NCBI RefSeq assembly: GCF_000735435.1
Contig: NZ_JMPP01000046.1
Span: forward strand, 1-64,000
Direction: 5' to 3'
DNA from: Klebsiella planticola ATCC 33531
GTDB taxonomy: Bacteria > Pseudomonadota > Gammaproteobacteria > Enterobacterales > Enterobacteriaceae
DNA: 64,000 nt
Shown: piece after piece, positions 40,717-50,424 of the stretch
Layout: each line of letters begins with the position of its first letter
Position numbering within the stretch: the first letter of the stretch is position 1
Translations under genes and position numbers: made by a program
The notes under the pieces: model-generated
Seen by the model: the letters and a program-made list of their open reading frames with translations, nothing else
Told to the model about the DNA's origin: nothing
Databases searched by the model: none

Positions 40717-41472
40717 TTACCACTGCTGACCGGGATAAGCGCGTTGCAGATACTGCATTTCCGCCAGCAACGGCCCGAGATGTTCACTGTGCAGTCCCTG
40801 TTTGCCGCCGTGGCGAAACGCCGCCTCTTGCGGGATCTGCAGACCGGCATCAAGCAGCGCGGTGTGAACCGTGCTCTGCCACTCCGCCTGCAGGTCGCGG
40901 GGGTCAACAGCGATACCCTGCTCAACAAGGGCAATCTCCAGCGCGTCGGCGAGGAACAACTCCCCGGTAAAACGCCACAGATCGTCGACCGCCTGCTGCA
41001 TTTTTTGCGCCGATACCTCAGTGCCATTGCCCAGACGTTCCAGCCAGCCGCGGCTGAAGCGCAGGTGATAGCGCACCTCCTTGAGCCCCTTGGCGGCGAT
41101 GGCGGCAATCTGCGCATCACGACTGTTTACCAGCCGGGTAAACAGAGCCACATGCCAGGCATCGATAAAGAACTGACGGGCGATGGTATCGGCAAAGTTG
41201 CCGTTCGGCTGTTCCACCAGCAGGAGATTGCCGTACTGACGTTCATCCCGGCCGTAGGCCAGGGTATCTTCATCGCCGCTCCCCGCCAGCTCAGCCGCAT
41301 AGCTGAGGAAGTTGCGCGCCTGGCCCAGCAGATCGAGGCCGATATTGGCCAGCGCGAGGTCAATTTCCAGCTCCGGGGCATGGCCGCACCACGCGCCCAA
41401 GCGCTGGGCCAGCACCAGGCCGTTATCACCGAGACGCAGCGCATAGGTTGCAACGGGATTGAGGTTGTTCAT
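40717..41472 (-). CDS. paaC: Phenylacetyl-CoA epoxidase structural subunit PaaC
   Basis: 251 residues from MNNLNPVATYALRLGDNGLVLAQRL. It is a ferritin-like four-helix subunit related to PaaA but lacking a full di-iron site; HAPELEIDLALANIGLDLLGQARNFLSYAAELAG and FIDAWHVALFTRL are characteristic. It forms the PaaAC core of the epoxidase. The longer frame (27 more codons) overlaps paaB and is rejected. Confidence 0.94.
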   Translation of the reverse strand: MNNLNPVATYALRLGDNGLVLAQRLGAWCGHAPELEIDLALANIGLDLLGQARNFLSYAAELAGSGDEDTLAYGRDERQYGNLLLVEQPNGNFADTIARQFFIDAWHVALFTRLVNSRDAQIAAIAAKGLKEVRYHLRFSRGWLERLGNGTEVSAQKMQQAVDDLWRFTGELFLADALEIALVEQGIAVDPRDLQAEWQSTVHTALLDAGLQIPQEAAFRHGGKQGLHSEHLGPLLAEMQYLQRAYPGQQW

Positions 41473-41479
41473 CGTTGCC

Positions 41480-41767
41480 TCACATATGTTCCATGCCGTC
41501 CGGCACGCTGTAGAAAGTCGGATGGCGATAGACTTTGCTCTCCGCCGGATCAAAAAACTCGCCGCGTTCTTCCGGCTGGGATGCGACTATCTGGCTGGCT
41601 TTCACCACCCACAGCGAGCAGCCTTCGCTGCGCCGGGTGTAGACATCGCGGGCATTTTCCAGCGCCATCTGGTCATCGGCGGCGTGCAGACTGCCGACGT
41701 GACGATGGGATAACCCCTGCTTGCTGCGGACAAATACTTCATATAACGGCCAGTAAACGTTGCTCAT
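41480..41767 (-). CDS. paaB: Phenylacetyl-CoA epoxidase subunit PaaB
   Basis: 95 residues, the same as E. coli PaaB: MSNVYWPLYEVFVRSKQGLSH through FYSVPDGMEHM. It bridges PaaAC heterodimers in the oxygenase complex. The ATG at 41767 has AGGAG 7 bp upstream; the ATG one codon earlier is too close to it. It lies 11 bp after paaA. Confidence 0.95.
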   Translation of the reverse strand: MSNVYWPLYEVFVRSKQGLSHRHVGSLHAADDQMALENARDVYTRRSEGCSLWVVKASQIVASQPEERGEFFDPAESKVYRHPTFYSVPDGMEHM

Positions 41768-41778
41768 CATGCTTCTCC

Positions 41779-42708
41779 TTATGCCGCGTCGCGGGAGTGT
41801 TGTTTTTGCGCATGCGCCAGCGCGGCTTCCCGCACCCATGCCCCCTCTTCCCAGGCTTTACGCTTGGCGGCCAGGCGTTCGTGGTTACAAATGCCGCGCC
41901 CGTTGATCACTTCATTCAGTTCCTGCCAGTTGATTTCGCCAAAGCGGTAGTGCCCGGTCGCTTCATCCAGCTGCAAATCGGCGTCCGGCACGGTCATGCC
42001 GAGGATCGCGACCTGCGGTACGGTGTTATCGACAAAGCGCTGACGCAGTTCGTCGTTGGAGTGCAGTTTGATTTTCCACGCCATGCTGCGGGCGCTGTTC
42101 GGCGAATTATCGTCGCTCGGGCCAAACATCATCAGGGCCGGCCACCAGAAGCGGTTAATCGCATCCTGCAACATCTGACGCTGCGCTTCACTGCCCTCGG
42201 CCAGCGCCATACAGGCTTCAAACCCCTGACGCTGGTGAAAGCTCTCCTCTTTGCAGATTTTGACCATCGCCCGGGCGTAGGGACCGTAGGAAGTCCGGCA
42301 CAGCGCCACCTGGTTGACGATAGCGGCGCCGTCGACCAGCCAGCCAATCACGCCGATATCCGCCCAGCTCAGCGTCGGGTAGTTAAAGATCGAGGAGTAT
42401 TTCATCTGCCCGTCGAGCATCTTCTGATACAGATCTTCCCGGGCGCAGCCGAGCGTCTCCGCCGCGCTATACAGATACAGGCCATGTCCGGCCTCATCCT
42501 GCACCTTCGCCAGCAGAATCGCCTTCCGACGCAGCGTCGGCGCGCGGGTAATCCAGTTGCCCTCCGGCAGCATGCCGACAATTTCCGAGTGCGCGTGCTG
42601 GCCAATCTGGCGGATCAGCGTCTTGCGGTAGGCATCCGGCATCCAGTCCTGCGGTTCGATGGCCGTATCCTGCGCGATACGCTGGTCAAAGCGTTGTTCT
42701 TCTGTCAC
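41779..42708 (-). CDS. paaA: Phenylacetyl-CoA epoxidase catalytic subunit PaaA
   Basis: 309 residues, as in E. coli. A ferritin-like subunit with di-iron ligands visible in [17 protein letters not shown] (ExxH) and [14 protein letters not shown] (ExxH). It uses O2 to epoxidise the ring of phenylacetyl-CoA. It heads the operon paaABCDEFGHIJK. In the 5' leader, 14 bp before the ATG, begins a perfect TGATTC-N27-GAATCA PaaX operator; a TATAAA -10 and a CRP-like site lie further upstream. Confidence 0.96.
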   Translation of the reverse strand: MTEEQRFDQRIAQDTAIEPQDWMPDAYRKTLIRQIGQHAHSEIVGMLPEGNWITRAPTLRRKAILLAKVQDEAGHGLYLYSAAETLGCAREDLYQKMLDGQMKYSSIFNYPTLSWADIGVIGWLVDGAAIVNQVALCRTSYGPYARAMVKICKEESFHQRQGFEACMALAEGSEAQRQMLQDAINRFWWPALMMFGPSDDNSPNSARSMAWKIKLHSNDELRQRFVDNTVPQVAILGMTVPDADLQLDEATGHYRFGEINWQELNEVINGRGICNHERLAAKRKAWEEGAWVREAALAHAQKQHSRDAA

Positions 42709-42721
42709 GTCATCACCTTTA

Positions 42722-42760
42722 TGATTCCAATAAATTCAACAAATACGCATTTGTGAATCA
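42722..42760 (-). promoter_or_regulatory. PaaX operator of the paaA promoter
   Basis: TGATTC (42722-42727) and GAATCA (42755-42760) are exactly 27 bp apart, the arrangement I know as the PaaX consensus in E. coli. It spans the predicted transcription start and early leader of paaA, so bound PaaX would block initiation or clearance. Confidence 0.75.
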
Positions 42761-42766
42761 CTTTGT

Positions 42767-42836
42767 TTTATAAAAGTTACACTCAGGTTAAATAAAACCA
42801 CAAATTTTGTTTGTGTTTTTTGTGATGATGACGACA
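42767..42836 (-). promoter_or_regulatory. paaA promoter: -10 element and CRP-like site
   Basis: On the minus strand TATAAA (42767-42772) is a good -10 with no clear -35. About 56 bp further upstream TGTGA-N6-CGACA (42821-42836) matches CRP at the left half and at 3 of 5 bases of the right half. In E. coli the paaA promoter needs CRP, so the layout is consistent. A single ATGATTCAT half-site (42939-42947) lies on the paaZ side. Confidence 0.5.
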
Positions 42837-42994
42837 AAAAATCGCCACCAGACCGCGACACCGCAGGCCGGAAGCGGCAGGACACGACGCGCCCGCGATC
42901 ACAATGTTAATAAATTATTAAATAGTCGCTTGCATTTAATGATTCATAAAATAACTATTTATAGAGATTTCACGTAACATATTGGAGATTCACC

Positions 42995-45040
42995 ATGCAG
43001 CAGTTAGCCAGCTATTTATCCGGCACCTGGCAGAGCGGTCGGGGCCACGCCCGCCCGCTTCGCCACGCCATCAGCGGTGAGACATTATGGGAAGTCACCA
43101 GCGAAGGGCTGGATATGGCACAGGCGCGCCGTTTTGCCATCGACCGCGGCGCTAAGGCGTTACAGGCCATGACCTTTATCGAACGCAGCGCGATGCTGAA
43201 AGCGGTAGCGAAACACCTGCAGGCAGAAAAAGAGGCGTTTTATGCCATTTCAGCGCAAACCGGGGCGACCCGAGCCGATAGCTGGGTTGATATTGAAGGG
43301 GGGATCGGCACGCTGTTTACCTACGCCAGCCTCGGCAGTCGCGAGCTGCCGGACGATACGCTGTGGCCGGAAGATGAACTGATCCCGCTGTCGAAACAGG
43401 GGGGCTTTGCCGCCCGCCACGTTCTGACCTCAAAATCCGGCGTCGCGGTGCATATCAACGCCTTTAACTTCCCCTGCTGGGGCATGCTGGAAAAGCTGGC
43501 GCCAACCTGGCTTGCCGGCATGCCGGCCATCATCAAACCGGCAACCGCCACCGCTCAGCTGACCCAGGCGATGGTCAAGTCTATCGTCGAGAGCGGACTG
43601 GTACCGGACGGGGCCATCAGCCTGATTTGCGGCGGCGCGGGCGATCTGCTTGATCATCTGGATAGCCAGGATGTGGTGACCTTTACCGGCTCCGCCCATA
43701 CCGGCCAGCAGCTGCGTGTTCACCCTAACCTGGTCGCGAAATCGATCCCCTTCACCATGGAGGCCGATTCGCTGAACTGCTGCGTGCTCGGAGAGGACAT
43801 CACTCCCGGGCAGCCGGAATTTGCCCTGTTTATCCGCGAAGTGGTGCGCGAGATGACGACCAAAGCCGGGCAGAAATGTACCGCTATCCGCCGCATCATC
43901 GTTCCGCAGGCCCAGCTTCATGCGGTCAGCGAAGCGTTGATTGCCCGTCTGCAAAAAGTGACCGTCGGCGATCCGGCGCAGGAAGGGGTGAAAATGGGCG
44001 CGCTGGTCAGCCATGACCAGCGCCAGGATGTACAGGACAAGGTGAACGCGCTGATTCAGGCCGGGTGCGAAGTTCTGCTCGGCGGCAAGGCCGATCTTAA
44101 CGCCACCGGCGCCTTCTTCCCGCCGACGCTGCTGTTCTGCCCGCAGCCGGATGAAACGCCGGCGGTACATGCCATCGAAGCCTTCGGCCCGGTTGCCACC
44201 CTGATGCCGTATCAACATCGCGAGCACGCGCTGTCGCTGGCGCGCGCCGGGGAAGGCAGTCTGGTCGGAACGCTGGTGACCGCCAGCGGCGAGCTGGCGC
44301 GTGAGTTTATCCTCGGCGCCGCCCGTTCACATGGCCGTATCCAGATCCTCAACGAGGCCTCTTCCGTCGAGTCCACCGGTCACGGTTCACCGCTGCCGCA
44401 GCTGGTTCATGGCGGGCCGGGTCGTGCCGGCGGCGGCGAAGAGCTCGGCGGTTTGCGCGCGGTAAAACACTATATGCAACGCACTGCGGTTCAGGGCAGC
44501 CCGACGATGCTGGCCGCCATCGGTCAGCAGTGGGTTCGCGGCGCCGAAGTCAGCGAGGACCGTATTCATCCGTTCCGTAAATATTTTGAACAGATCCAGC
44601 CTGGCGATAGCCTGCTGACCCCGCGTCGCACCCTGACCGAAGCGGATATCGTCAATTTTGCCTGCCTCAGCGGCGATCACTTCTATGCCCATATGGACAA
44701 AATTGCCGCCGCGGACTCCATTTTTGGCGAGCGCGTGGTCCACGGTTACTTCCTGATCTCCGCGGCAGCCGGGCTGTTTGTCGATGCCGGCGTCGGGCCG
44801 GTTATCGCCAACTATGGCATGGAAAACCTGCGCTTTATCGAACCGGTGAAGCCGGGCGACACCATTCAGGTGCGTCTGACCTGCAAGCGTAAAACGGTGA
44901 AGCGCCAGCGTAGCGCCGAGGAGAAAGCGACCGGGGTGGTGGAGTGGGCGGTAGAGATATTCAACCAGCACCAGCAGCCGGTGGCGCTCTATTCCATCCT
45001 GACGCTGGTGGCCCGTCAGCACGGCGACTTCGCGGTTTAA
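42995..45040 (+). CDS. paaZ: Bifunctional oxepin-CoA hydrolase/3-oxo-5,6-dehydrosuberyl-CoA semialdehyde dehydrogenase
   Basis: 681 residues, equal to E. coli PaaZ. Residues 1 to about 520 form an aldehyde dehydrogenase ([27 protein letters not shown], the Cys in [12 protein letters not shown]). The rest is a MaoC-type hydratase with [18 protein letters not shown] (catalytic Asp and His) and [15 protein letters not shown]. The two domains open the oxepin ring and oxidise the reactive aldehyde in one complex. It is divergent from paaA across a 286-bp control region and is followed by a terminator. Confidence 0.96.
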   Translation: MQQLASYLSGTWQSGRGHARPLRHAISGETLWEVTSEGLDMAQARRFAIDRGAKALQAMTFIERSAMLKAVAKHLQAEKEAFYAISAQTGATRADSWVDIEGGIGTLFTYASLGSRELPDDTLWPEDELIPLSKQGGFAARHVLTSKSGVAVHINAFNFPCWGMLEKLAPTWLAGMPAIIKPATATAQLTQAMVKSIVESGLVPDGAISLICGGAGDLLDHLDSQDVVTFTGSAHTGQQLRVHPNLVAKSIPFTMEADSLNCCVLGEDITPGQPEFALFIREVVREMTTKAGQKCTAIRRIIVPQAQLHAVSEALIARLQKVTVGDPAQEGVKMGALVSHDQRQDVQDKVNALIQAGCEVLLGGKADLNATGAFFPPTLLFCPQPDETPAVHAIEAFGPVATLMPYQHREHALSLARAGEGSLVGTLVTASGELAREFILGAARSHGRIQILNEASSVESTGHGSPLPQLVHGGPGRAGGGEELGGLRAVKHYMQRTAVQGSPTMLAAIGQQWVRGAEVSEDRIHPFRKYFEQIQPGDSLLTPRRTLTEADIVNFACLSGDHFYAHMDKIAAADSIFGERVVHGYFLISAAAGLFVDAGVGPVIANYGMENLRFIEPVKPGDTIQVRLTCKRKTVKRQRSAEEKATGVVEWAVEIFNQHQQPVALYSILTLVARQHGDFAV

Positions 45041-45095
45041 CCGATGCCTGTCCCCGCCGTTCCGGCTAACGCCGGGCGCGCCGGGCCGGTACCCG

Positions 45096-45118
45096 ATGCC
45101 TCTGCGGAGGCATTTTTT
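45096..45118 (+). terminator. Rho-independent terminator of paaZ
   Basis: ATGCCTC-TGCG-GAGGCAT is a perfect 7-bp stem running into six T residues, 56 bp after the paaZ stop. Confidence 0.85.
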
Positions 45119-45147
45119 GTGCCCCGCCCGCTTGCTCCGGGCATAAC

Positions 45148-45212
45148 TGGCAAATCTGACAAACAACCTGGCAAGAGCACACAAACGCCAACCGACCAAC
45201 CGCTGGTAGGTT
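45148..45212 (+). promoter_or_regulatory. tynA: Candidate FeaR tandem sites and -10 of tynA
   Basis: TGGCAAATCTGACAAAC (45148-45164) and TGGCAAGAGCACACAAAC (45169-45186) are direct repeats with starts exactly 21 bp apart. A TAGGTT -10 candidate (45207-45212) follows 17 bp after the second 21-bp unit, with no -35, as expected for an AraC-type activator overlapping the -35 region. The same design occurs upstream of feaB. From 45119 to 45359 nothing else is evident apart from the ribosome site GAGGT. Confidence 0.6.
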
Positions 45213-45359
45213 AAAGCGAGTAAAGCCGGCATTTCGCAGCGGCAAGCGACAACACAACTCGCCGGAATCATTGGCGTTGCAGACAATCAGCAGGGACGCG
45301 TGGTCACCGTAGATGCAACCCAAAGCATGACGGGAATATAAATATAAGATGAGGTCACA

Positions 45360-47627
45360 ATGGCAAATAACTCAATTCGTTCCCCGCGTAAAACAGCCTT
45401 AGCCCTGGCCGTTGCGCTGTTTTGTGCCTGGCAATCACCGGTGTTCGCGCACGGCGACGAAGCGCATATGGTCCCAATGGACAAAACGCTGCAGGCGTTT
45501 GGTGCCGACGTGCAGTGGGATGATTATGCCCAGATGTTTACCCTGATGAAGGATGGCGCCTACGTCAAAGTGAAGCCCGGTGCGAAAACGGCCATCGTCA
45601 ACGGTAAGTCGCTGGATTTACAGGTTCCGGTGGTGATGAAAGACGGTAAGGCGTGGGTCTCCGATACCTTTATCAACGATGTCTTCCAGTCCGGTCTTGA
45701 TCAGACCTTCCAGGTCGAGAAACGCCCGCATCCGCTCAACTCGTTATCCGCAGCGGAAATCAGCGAAGCGGTGACGATTGTCAAAGCCTCGCCGCAATTC
45801 CGCCCCAACACCCGTTTTACCGAAATCTCACTGCACGAGCCAGATAAAGCGGCGGTGTGGGCCTTCGCGTTAAAAGGAACCGCCGTTGAGGCGCCGCGCA
45901 CCGCTGACGTGGTGATGCTCGATGGTAAACACGTCATCGAAAGCGTGGTGGATTTACAGAATAAGAAAATCCTCTCCTGGCAGCCAATTAAAGACGCCCA
46001 CGGCATGGTCCTGCTGGATGATTTCGTCAGCGTGCAGAACATTATTAACGCCAGTGACGAATTCGCCGCAGTGCTCAAAAAACACGGCATCACCGACAGC
46101 AAAAAAGTCATCACCACTCCGCTGACCGTCGGTTATTTTGACGGCAAAGATGGCCTGAAGCAGGATTCACGTCTGCTGAAAGTGGTGAGCTATCTGGATA
46201 CCGGCGACGGCAACTACTGGGCGCACCCGATTGAAAACCTGGTCGCCGTGGTGGATCTTGAGCAGAAGAAAATCATCAAAATTGAAGAGGGTCCGGTGAT
46301 CCCGGTGCCGATGGAATCGCGCCCTTATGATGGCCGCGACCGCGTGGCTGCCGCGGTTAAACCGCTGGATATTACCGAGCCGGAAGGCAAAAATTACACC
46401 ATTACCGGCGACACGATTCACTGGCAGAACTGGGATTTCCACCTGCGGCTGAACTCCCGCGTCGGGCCGATTCTCTCCACCGTGACCTACAACGACAACG
46501 GGCAGAAACGTCAGGTGATGTATGAAGGCTCGCTGGGCGGGATGATCGTGCCTTATGGTGACCCGGACGTGGGTTGGTACTTCAAAGCCTATCTCGACTC
46601 CGGCGACTACGGCATGGGCACCCTGACCTCGCCAATCGTCCGCGGTAAAGATGCGCCGGCGAACTCGGTGCTGCTGGATGAAACCATTGCTGATTATACC
46701 GGCGCGCCAACCACTATCCCGCACGCTATCGCAATCTTCGAGCGTTATGCCGGTCCGGAATACAAACACCAGGAGATGGGGCAACCGAACGTCAGCACCG
46801 AACGACGCGAGCTGGTGGTCCGCTGGATCAGTACCGTCGGCAACTACGACTATATCTTTGACTGGGTGTTCCACGAGAACGGCACCATCGGCATCGACGC
46901 CGGCGCCACCGGAATCGAAGCGGTCAAAGGCGTCATGGCGAAGACCATGCACGATCCGAGCGCGAAAGAAGATACCCGTTACGGGACGCTGATCGACCAT
47001 AACATCGTCGGCACCACGCACCAGCATATCTACAATTTCCGCCTTGACCTTGACGTTGATGGCGAGAACAACTCGCTGGTGGCCATGGACCCGGAAGTGA
47101 AGCCCAATACCGCCGGTGGCCCGCGCACCAGCACCATGCAGATTAACCAGTACACCATCGACAGCGAACAAAAAGCGGCGCAGAAGTTCGACCCGGGCAC
47201 CATTCGCCTGCTGAGTAATACCACCAAAGAGAACCGGATGGGTAACCCGGTGTCGTATCAGATTATCCCTTACGCGGGCGGCACTCACCCGGCGGCAACC
47301 GGCGCCAAATTCGCGCCGGATGAGTGGATTTATCACCGTCTGAGCTTTATGGATAAGCAGCTGTGGGTCACCCGCTATCATCAGTCGGAGCGTTATCCGG
47401 AAGGGAAATATCCGAACCGTTCGATCCATGACACTGGCCTTGGCGCCTATGCAAAGGATAACGAGTCGCTGACCAACCACGATGACGTGGTCTGGATAAC
47501 CACCGGCACCACCCACGTGGCGCGCGCGGAGGAGTGGCCGATTATGCCGACCGAATGGGCGCATGCGCTGTTGAAACCGTGGAACTTCTTTGACGAAACC
47601 CCGACGCTGGGCGAAAAGAAAAAGTAG
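45360..47627 (+). CDS. tynA: Periplasmic primary-amine (aromatic amine) oxidase, copper/TPQ
   Basis: 755 residues (E. coli TynA/MaoA 757). A signal peptide is cut after residue 30 (QSPVFA-HGDEAHM). The N-terminal copper-amine-oxidase-like domain is followed by the catalytic beta-sandwich. The tyrosine that becomes topaquinone is Y496 in VGNYDYIFDW, which equals mature position 466 as in E. coli. The copper ligands include the two histidines of GTTHQHIYNFRL. It oxidises phenylethylamine, tyramine and dopamine in the periplasm to aldehyde, H2O2 and ammonia, feeding FeaB. It is followed by an inverted repeat at 47659-47684. Confidence 0.96.
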   Translation: MANNSIRSPRKTALALAVALFCAWQSPVFAHGDEAHMVPMDKTLQAFGADVQWDDYAQMFTLMKDGAYVKVKPGAKTAIVNGKSLDLQVPVVMKDGKAWVSDTFINDVFQSGLDQTFQVEKRPHPLNSLSAAEISEAVTIVKASPQFRPNTRFTEISLHEPDKAAVWAFALKGTAVEAPRTADVVMLDGKHVIESVVDLQNKKILSWQPIKDAHGMVLLDDFVSVQNIINASDEFAAVLKKHGITDSKKVITTPLTVGYFDGKDGLKQDSRLLKVVSYLDTGDGNYWAHPIENLVAVVDLEQKKIIKIEEGPVIPVPMESRPYDGRDRVAAAVKPLDITEPEGKNYTITGDTIHWQNWDFHLRLNSRVGPILSTVTYNDNGQKRQVMYEGSLGGMIVPYGDPDVGWYFKAYLDSGDYGMGTLTSPIVRGKDAPANSVLLDETIADYTGAPTTIPHAIAIFERYAGPEYKHQEMGQPNVSTERRELVVRWISTVGNYDYIFDWVFHENGTIGIDAGATGIEAVKGVMAKTMHDPSAKEDTRYGTLIDHNIVGTTHQHIYNFRLDLDVDGENNSLVAMDPEVKPNTAGGPRTSTMQINQYTIDSEQKAAQKFDPGTIRLLSNTTKENRMGNPVSYQIIPYAGGTHPAATGAKFAPDEWIYHRLSFMDKQLWVTRYHQSERYPEGKYPNRSIHDTGLGAYAKDNESLTNHDDVVWITTGTTHVARAEEWPIMPTEWAHALLKPWNFFDETPTLGEKKK

Positions 47628-47658
47628 TTTGTCGCAAGGCCTGAGAGAGAAATCTGCC

Positions 47659-47684
47659 CGCCACCGGGGGTAACCTCGGTGGCG
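47659..47684 (+). terminator. Terminator between tynA and the lipase-like gene
   Basis: CGCCACCG/CGGTGGCG (8-bp stem, 10-base loop with internal pairing) lies 31 bp after the tynA stop, with CTTTT a few bases downstream. It may serve both convergent genes. Confidence 0.55.
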
Positions 47685-47705
47685 CTATCGCTTTTAGCAC
47701 GCTTC

Positions 47706-49337
47706 TCAGTTCCAGAGCTGGACGTTAAAACGCAACGCCCCAGAGATCCCCGGCACCGAAGGCCGTTTATTGCCTTTGGTATCGATGGAGACACTTTCTA
47801 CGGGAATCGTGACCTCACAGGCATTATCGGCGATTTGCTGCGGGTCCAGAATAATATCGGCGTTGGAAACCCCTGAGTCCTGCCAGGCATATTTTATCCG
47901 CCAGGGGCTGTCGTCATTTGCCGGAGGAACAATTTCAAGGATCAGAGAGTTGCGGAACAAATACCCCCCTTCATAGTGTTCGTTAAACCAGAATCGCTTT
48001 TCTATTTCGTAATCGGGAATTTTCACTCCCAGTATCAGGCTGTAGGCCAGAGAGCGCCGGGCTTTATTCACTCGCGCACGCCTGGACAAGAAGACGCTCG
48101 AGAGATATTGCGTAGCATGTCCCTGTGTATTCCACTCTTTTTGCGTCACACAGGCAACGGAATCTTCTTCGGCGACACGTCGGGTTAACGACCAGGGTTT
48201 ACCCCGGGGAGAGGCAATAGCTTCTATCTGATAGATTGCGTCAATCTTATTCGCCTCTCCACCGGCCGCTTTTAGCGCCGCATCCGGAAGACGAATGTCC
48301 TTAAGTTCCAACCATATATCCACGCGGACATCGCCAAAAAGAAAGCGTGCCAGATTCTGGAAAGCTTCTTCGCTATTCACAATACCGAAATAGCCGGAAT
48401 GGGCGCGATAGGTGAAGGCTTTCGCACAAGGCGCGCCGATTGAGCCATCATCATTAAGACCATTCAGCGTAGCATTCTCAATTTTTACCAGACCATCGCT
48501 GCCGTTCCCGACAAAGGTTCTCGAGAGTCCGGCGGCAACGTCATAATCAAGGCGATTGGTCCCTACCATAGTGAAAATGCGCGATGAGGGAAGTCGGGAC
48601 TCAGGGATCAAATCGACCCGTTTATAACGCTGGTACGCATTCTCGAGGTCGAGATACTGCGCCATACGGTCACGACTAAAGTTAGCGACGCTACTTTGCC
48701 AGGGAAGATTCGGGATATTAATCTCCGCAAACTCAATCCCGTTATGTGGCGTAGCGTAGGTGAAAAATTTATCGACGCTTCTGGCCATCTGCTGCGGATC
48801 AAGCGCCTGATTTTGTAGAAAAGCCCGGCAAACAAGGCCTCCCATCGAGTGGGCCACCAGATAACAGCGAAAGTCGTCGGGCTCCTGCACGCCGCTGTTG
48901 GGGTTTGCCAGCAAAAGCTGCCTGATCGTGGCCAGCAGGCTTGACAGTCCAACTGCCGCCGTTGCTATGTCGGGCGTTTTACCCCTTCCCAGTAGCGTGG
49001 ACGCATCGTCATAATAGCGATACACAATCACCGATTTATCATCCAGGATGTTTCCGGTAGGTTTACCCTCCGGATCCAGCGCCCAACCAGCGTCCGTGAT
49101 ATCCAGTCCCTGCTCAAAAACATCGCTATAACCAAACTCCGAGGCCAGACGAATAACGGGCGATTCAAAATAAAATTTCTTCGGGCGATCTTTCTGGCTC
49201 GCAGAGGCTCGCAGCATCGTTGAGCCAAGATTAAAACCATTAAAAGGATCGGCGGTAGTCTCATTAATATCGTGATCAGTCATCGCATAACCACGAACAT
49301 AAATAATAGGGTAAAAAGGCATTTTCTTATTGGCCAT
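47706..49337 (-). CDS. Alpha/beta-hydrolase, lipase-like (possible antibacterial lipase effector)
   Basis: A 543-residue protein with an N-terminal lipase core: PFYPIIYVRGY (oxyanion strand and turn), the nucleophile elbow LVAHSMGGLVCRAF with Ser164, and an ATPHNG segment after it, as in PGAP1/lecithin:cholesterol-acyltransferase-type lipases. The C-terminal third (about residues 330-543) is beta-rich and I do not recognise it. No signal peptide is present. It follows the CHAP gene by 28 bp on the same strand, so they form a two-gene unit. Lack of a signal together with a peptidoglycan hydrolase partner hints at a type VI-type effector, but no T6SS gene is near. Codon use is more AT-rich than the flanking tynA. 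Confidence 0.72.
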   Translation of the reverse strand: MANKKMPFYPIIYVRGYAMTDHDINETTADPFNGFNLGSTMLRASASQKDRPKKFYFESPVIRLASEFGYSDVFEQGLDITDAGWALDPEGKPTGNILDDKSVIVYRYYDDASTLLGRGKTPDIATAAVGLSSLLATIRQLLLANPNSGVQEPDDFRCYLVAHSMGGLVCRAFLQNQALDPQQMARSVDKFFTYATPHNGIEFAEINIPNLPWQSSVANFSRDRMAQYLDLENAYQRYKRVDLIPESRLPSSRIFTMVGTNRLDYDVAAGLSRTFVGNGSDGLVKIENATLNGLNDDGSIGAPCAKAFTYRAHSGYFGIVNSEEAFQNLARFLFGDVRVDIWLELKDIRLPDAALKAAGGEANKIDAIYQIEAIASPRGKPWSLTRRVAEEDSVACVTQKEWNTQGHATQYLSSVFLSRRARVNKARRSLAYSLILGVKIPDYEIEKRFWFNEHYEGGYLFRNSLILEIVPPANDDSPWRIKYAWQDSGVSNADIILDPQQIADNACEVTIPVESVSIDTKGNKRPSVPGISGALRFNVQLWN

Positions 49338-49365
49338 TTTATTATCCTGTAGAATTTAAATATTA

Positions 49366-50145
49366 TCAGGGATGGCGCGAGAGCCCATACAGTCCCTTAA
49401 ACTTATCATTAGTTGCTGAAGCAACTAAAACTGACCATGAATAATGGAAGATATTCACTTTTGAGGGGTAAGCTCCGCGATTACCTTCAATAGTCCACAA
49501 AATGCCATCGGCATAGCCTTGAACAATACCAATATGCCCCATCCAGGCAGTCTCTTGCTGCTTTTTAGGATCGACTCTCAACCAACAAATAATATCACCC
49601 GGCTGTGGTGGATTGCTCAATGAAGGAGTGTAAGAATGGCCTAATGACTTCATTTTATTATGCAATGCCTGAGCTGATGTTTGATAGCCGAATACCGCAG
49701 TTGCTCCCTGGTTAAAACAGTAACTGACAAAGGCCGCGCACCAGCTTTGCCCCTGGTTTCCGTACCCGGCGAAATATTTTTTAATATCAGGACCGTGATT
49801 ATCCGAACCTTCTTCACCATGGCCGATCTCCGCCTGAGCGACTTTAAGCGCGGCCAGGCCCGCATGGCTTCCCCCTGACGGGGTGAACGTCGGGAGAGTC
49901 GGGTGTTGAAGCACAACGCTGTGTTTACCCAAAGCAGCATCGAGAGCCCAACGGGTGTGTGGTCCTACTTTACCATCGACAATTAACGGTTGGCCTGAGG
50001 CATCCACGTTGGCCACCTGGAAAGCTTCTACTGACTTTTTTACTACCTGATCAAATTTATCCGTTGGCGCAAGACCGAATGATAGCTTGCGGAGATCGTC
50101 AACCAATTGTGCTACCGCCTTACCTTCATCACCGATTTTTAACAT
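49366..50145 (-). CDS. Peptidoglycan-binding CHAP-domain amidase
   Basis: 259 residues from the ATG at 50145 (GGGGG lies upstream; a 19-codon longer frame lacks support). Residues 1-75 form a peptidoglycan-binding domain (LKIGDEGKAVAQLVDDLRKL, VDGKVGPHTRWALDAAL). Residues about 95-259 are an NlpC/P60-CHAP hydrolase with Cys136 in SWCAAFVSYC, His204 in MGHIGIV and a polar residue near E220-N222. It should cut peptide bonds in the cell wall. There is no signal peptide, so export would need a dedicated route. It is AT-richer than its surroundings and appears horizontally acquired together with the lipase-like gene. Confidence 0.8.
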   Translation of the reverse strand: MLKIGDEGKAVAQLVDDLRKLSFGLAPTDKFDQVVKKSVEAFQVANVDASGQPLIVDGKVGPHTRWALDAALGKHSVVLQHPTLPTFTPSGGSHAGLAALKVAQAEIGHGEEGSDNHGPDIKKYFAGYGNQGQSWCAAFVSYCFNQGATAVFGYQTSAQALHNKMKSLGHSYTPSLSNPPQPGDIICWLRVDPKKQQETAWMGHIGIVQGYADGILWTIEGNRGAYPSKVNIFHYSWSVLVASATNDKFKGLYGLSRHP

Positions 50146-50424
50146 AGAGCCCCCGTAGCATTCAGGTGATTTAATAAACTCAGGTTTGTACAACGCATAC
50201 AATAATTAGCAGCAACATTAATACTCACCAAAAATAAAATCTGGCCTCTCGATTACCTGCTGAGTCAGACTGTTATTTACAATGTTTGCCCGGAGTCATT
50301 TTTAATAAATATAAACAGGTTATCTTTAAAATAAGAGGCAGGTCTTGTCATGTGACACCTCGCTCAACGACACGATGAGTTACAGGCATAAATATCCCGG
50401 GTAACAACCAGGTCAGAGAATGAA

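Noticed and set aside
40666-42756. 696-codon open frame opposite paaA-paaD
   Set aside because: It is the antisense shadow of four well-supported paa genes; its protein is low-complexity in Arg/Gln/His with no family pattern.
46167-47564. 465-codon frame antisense to tynA
   Set aside because: GC-rich antisense shadow; tynA is unambiguous on the other strand.
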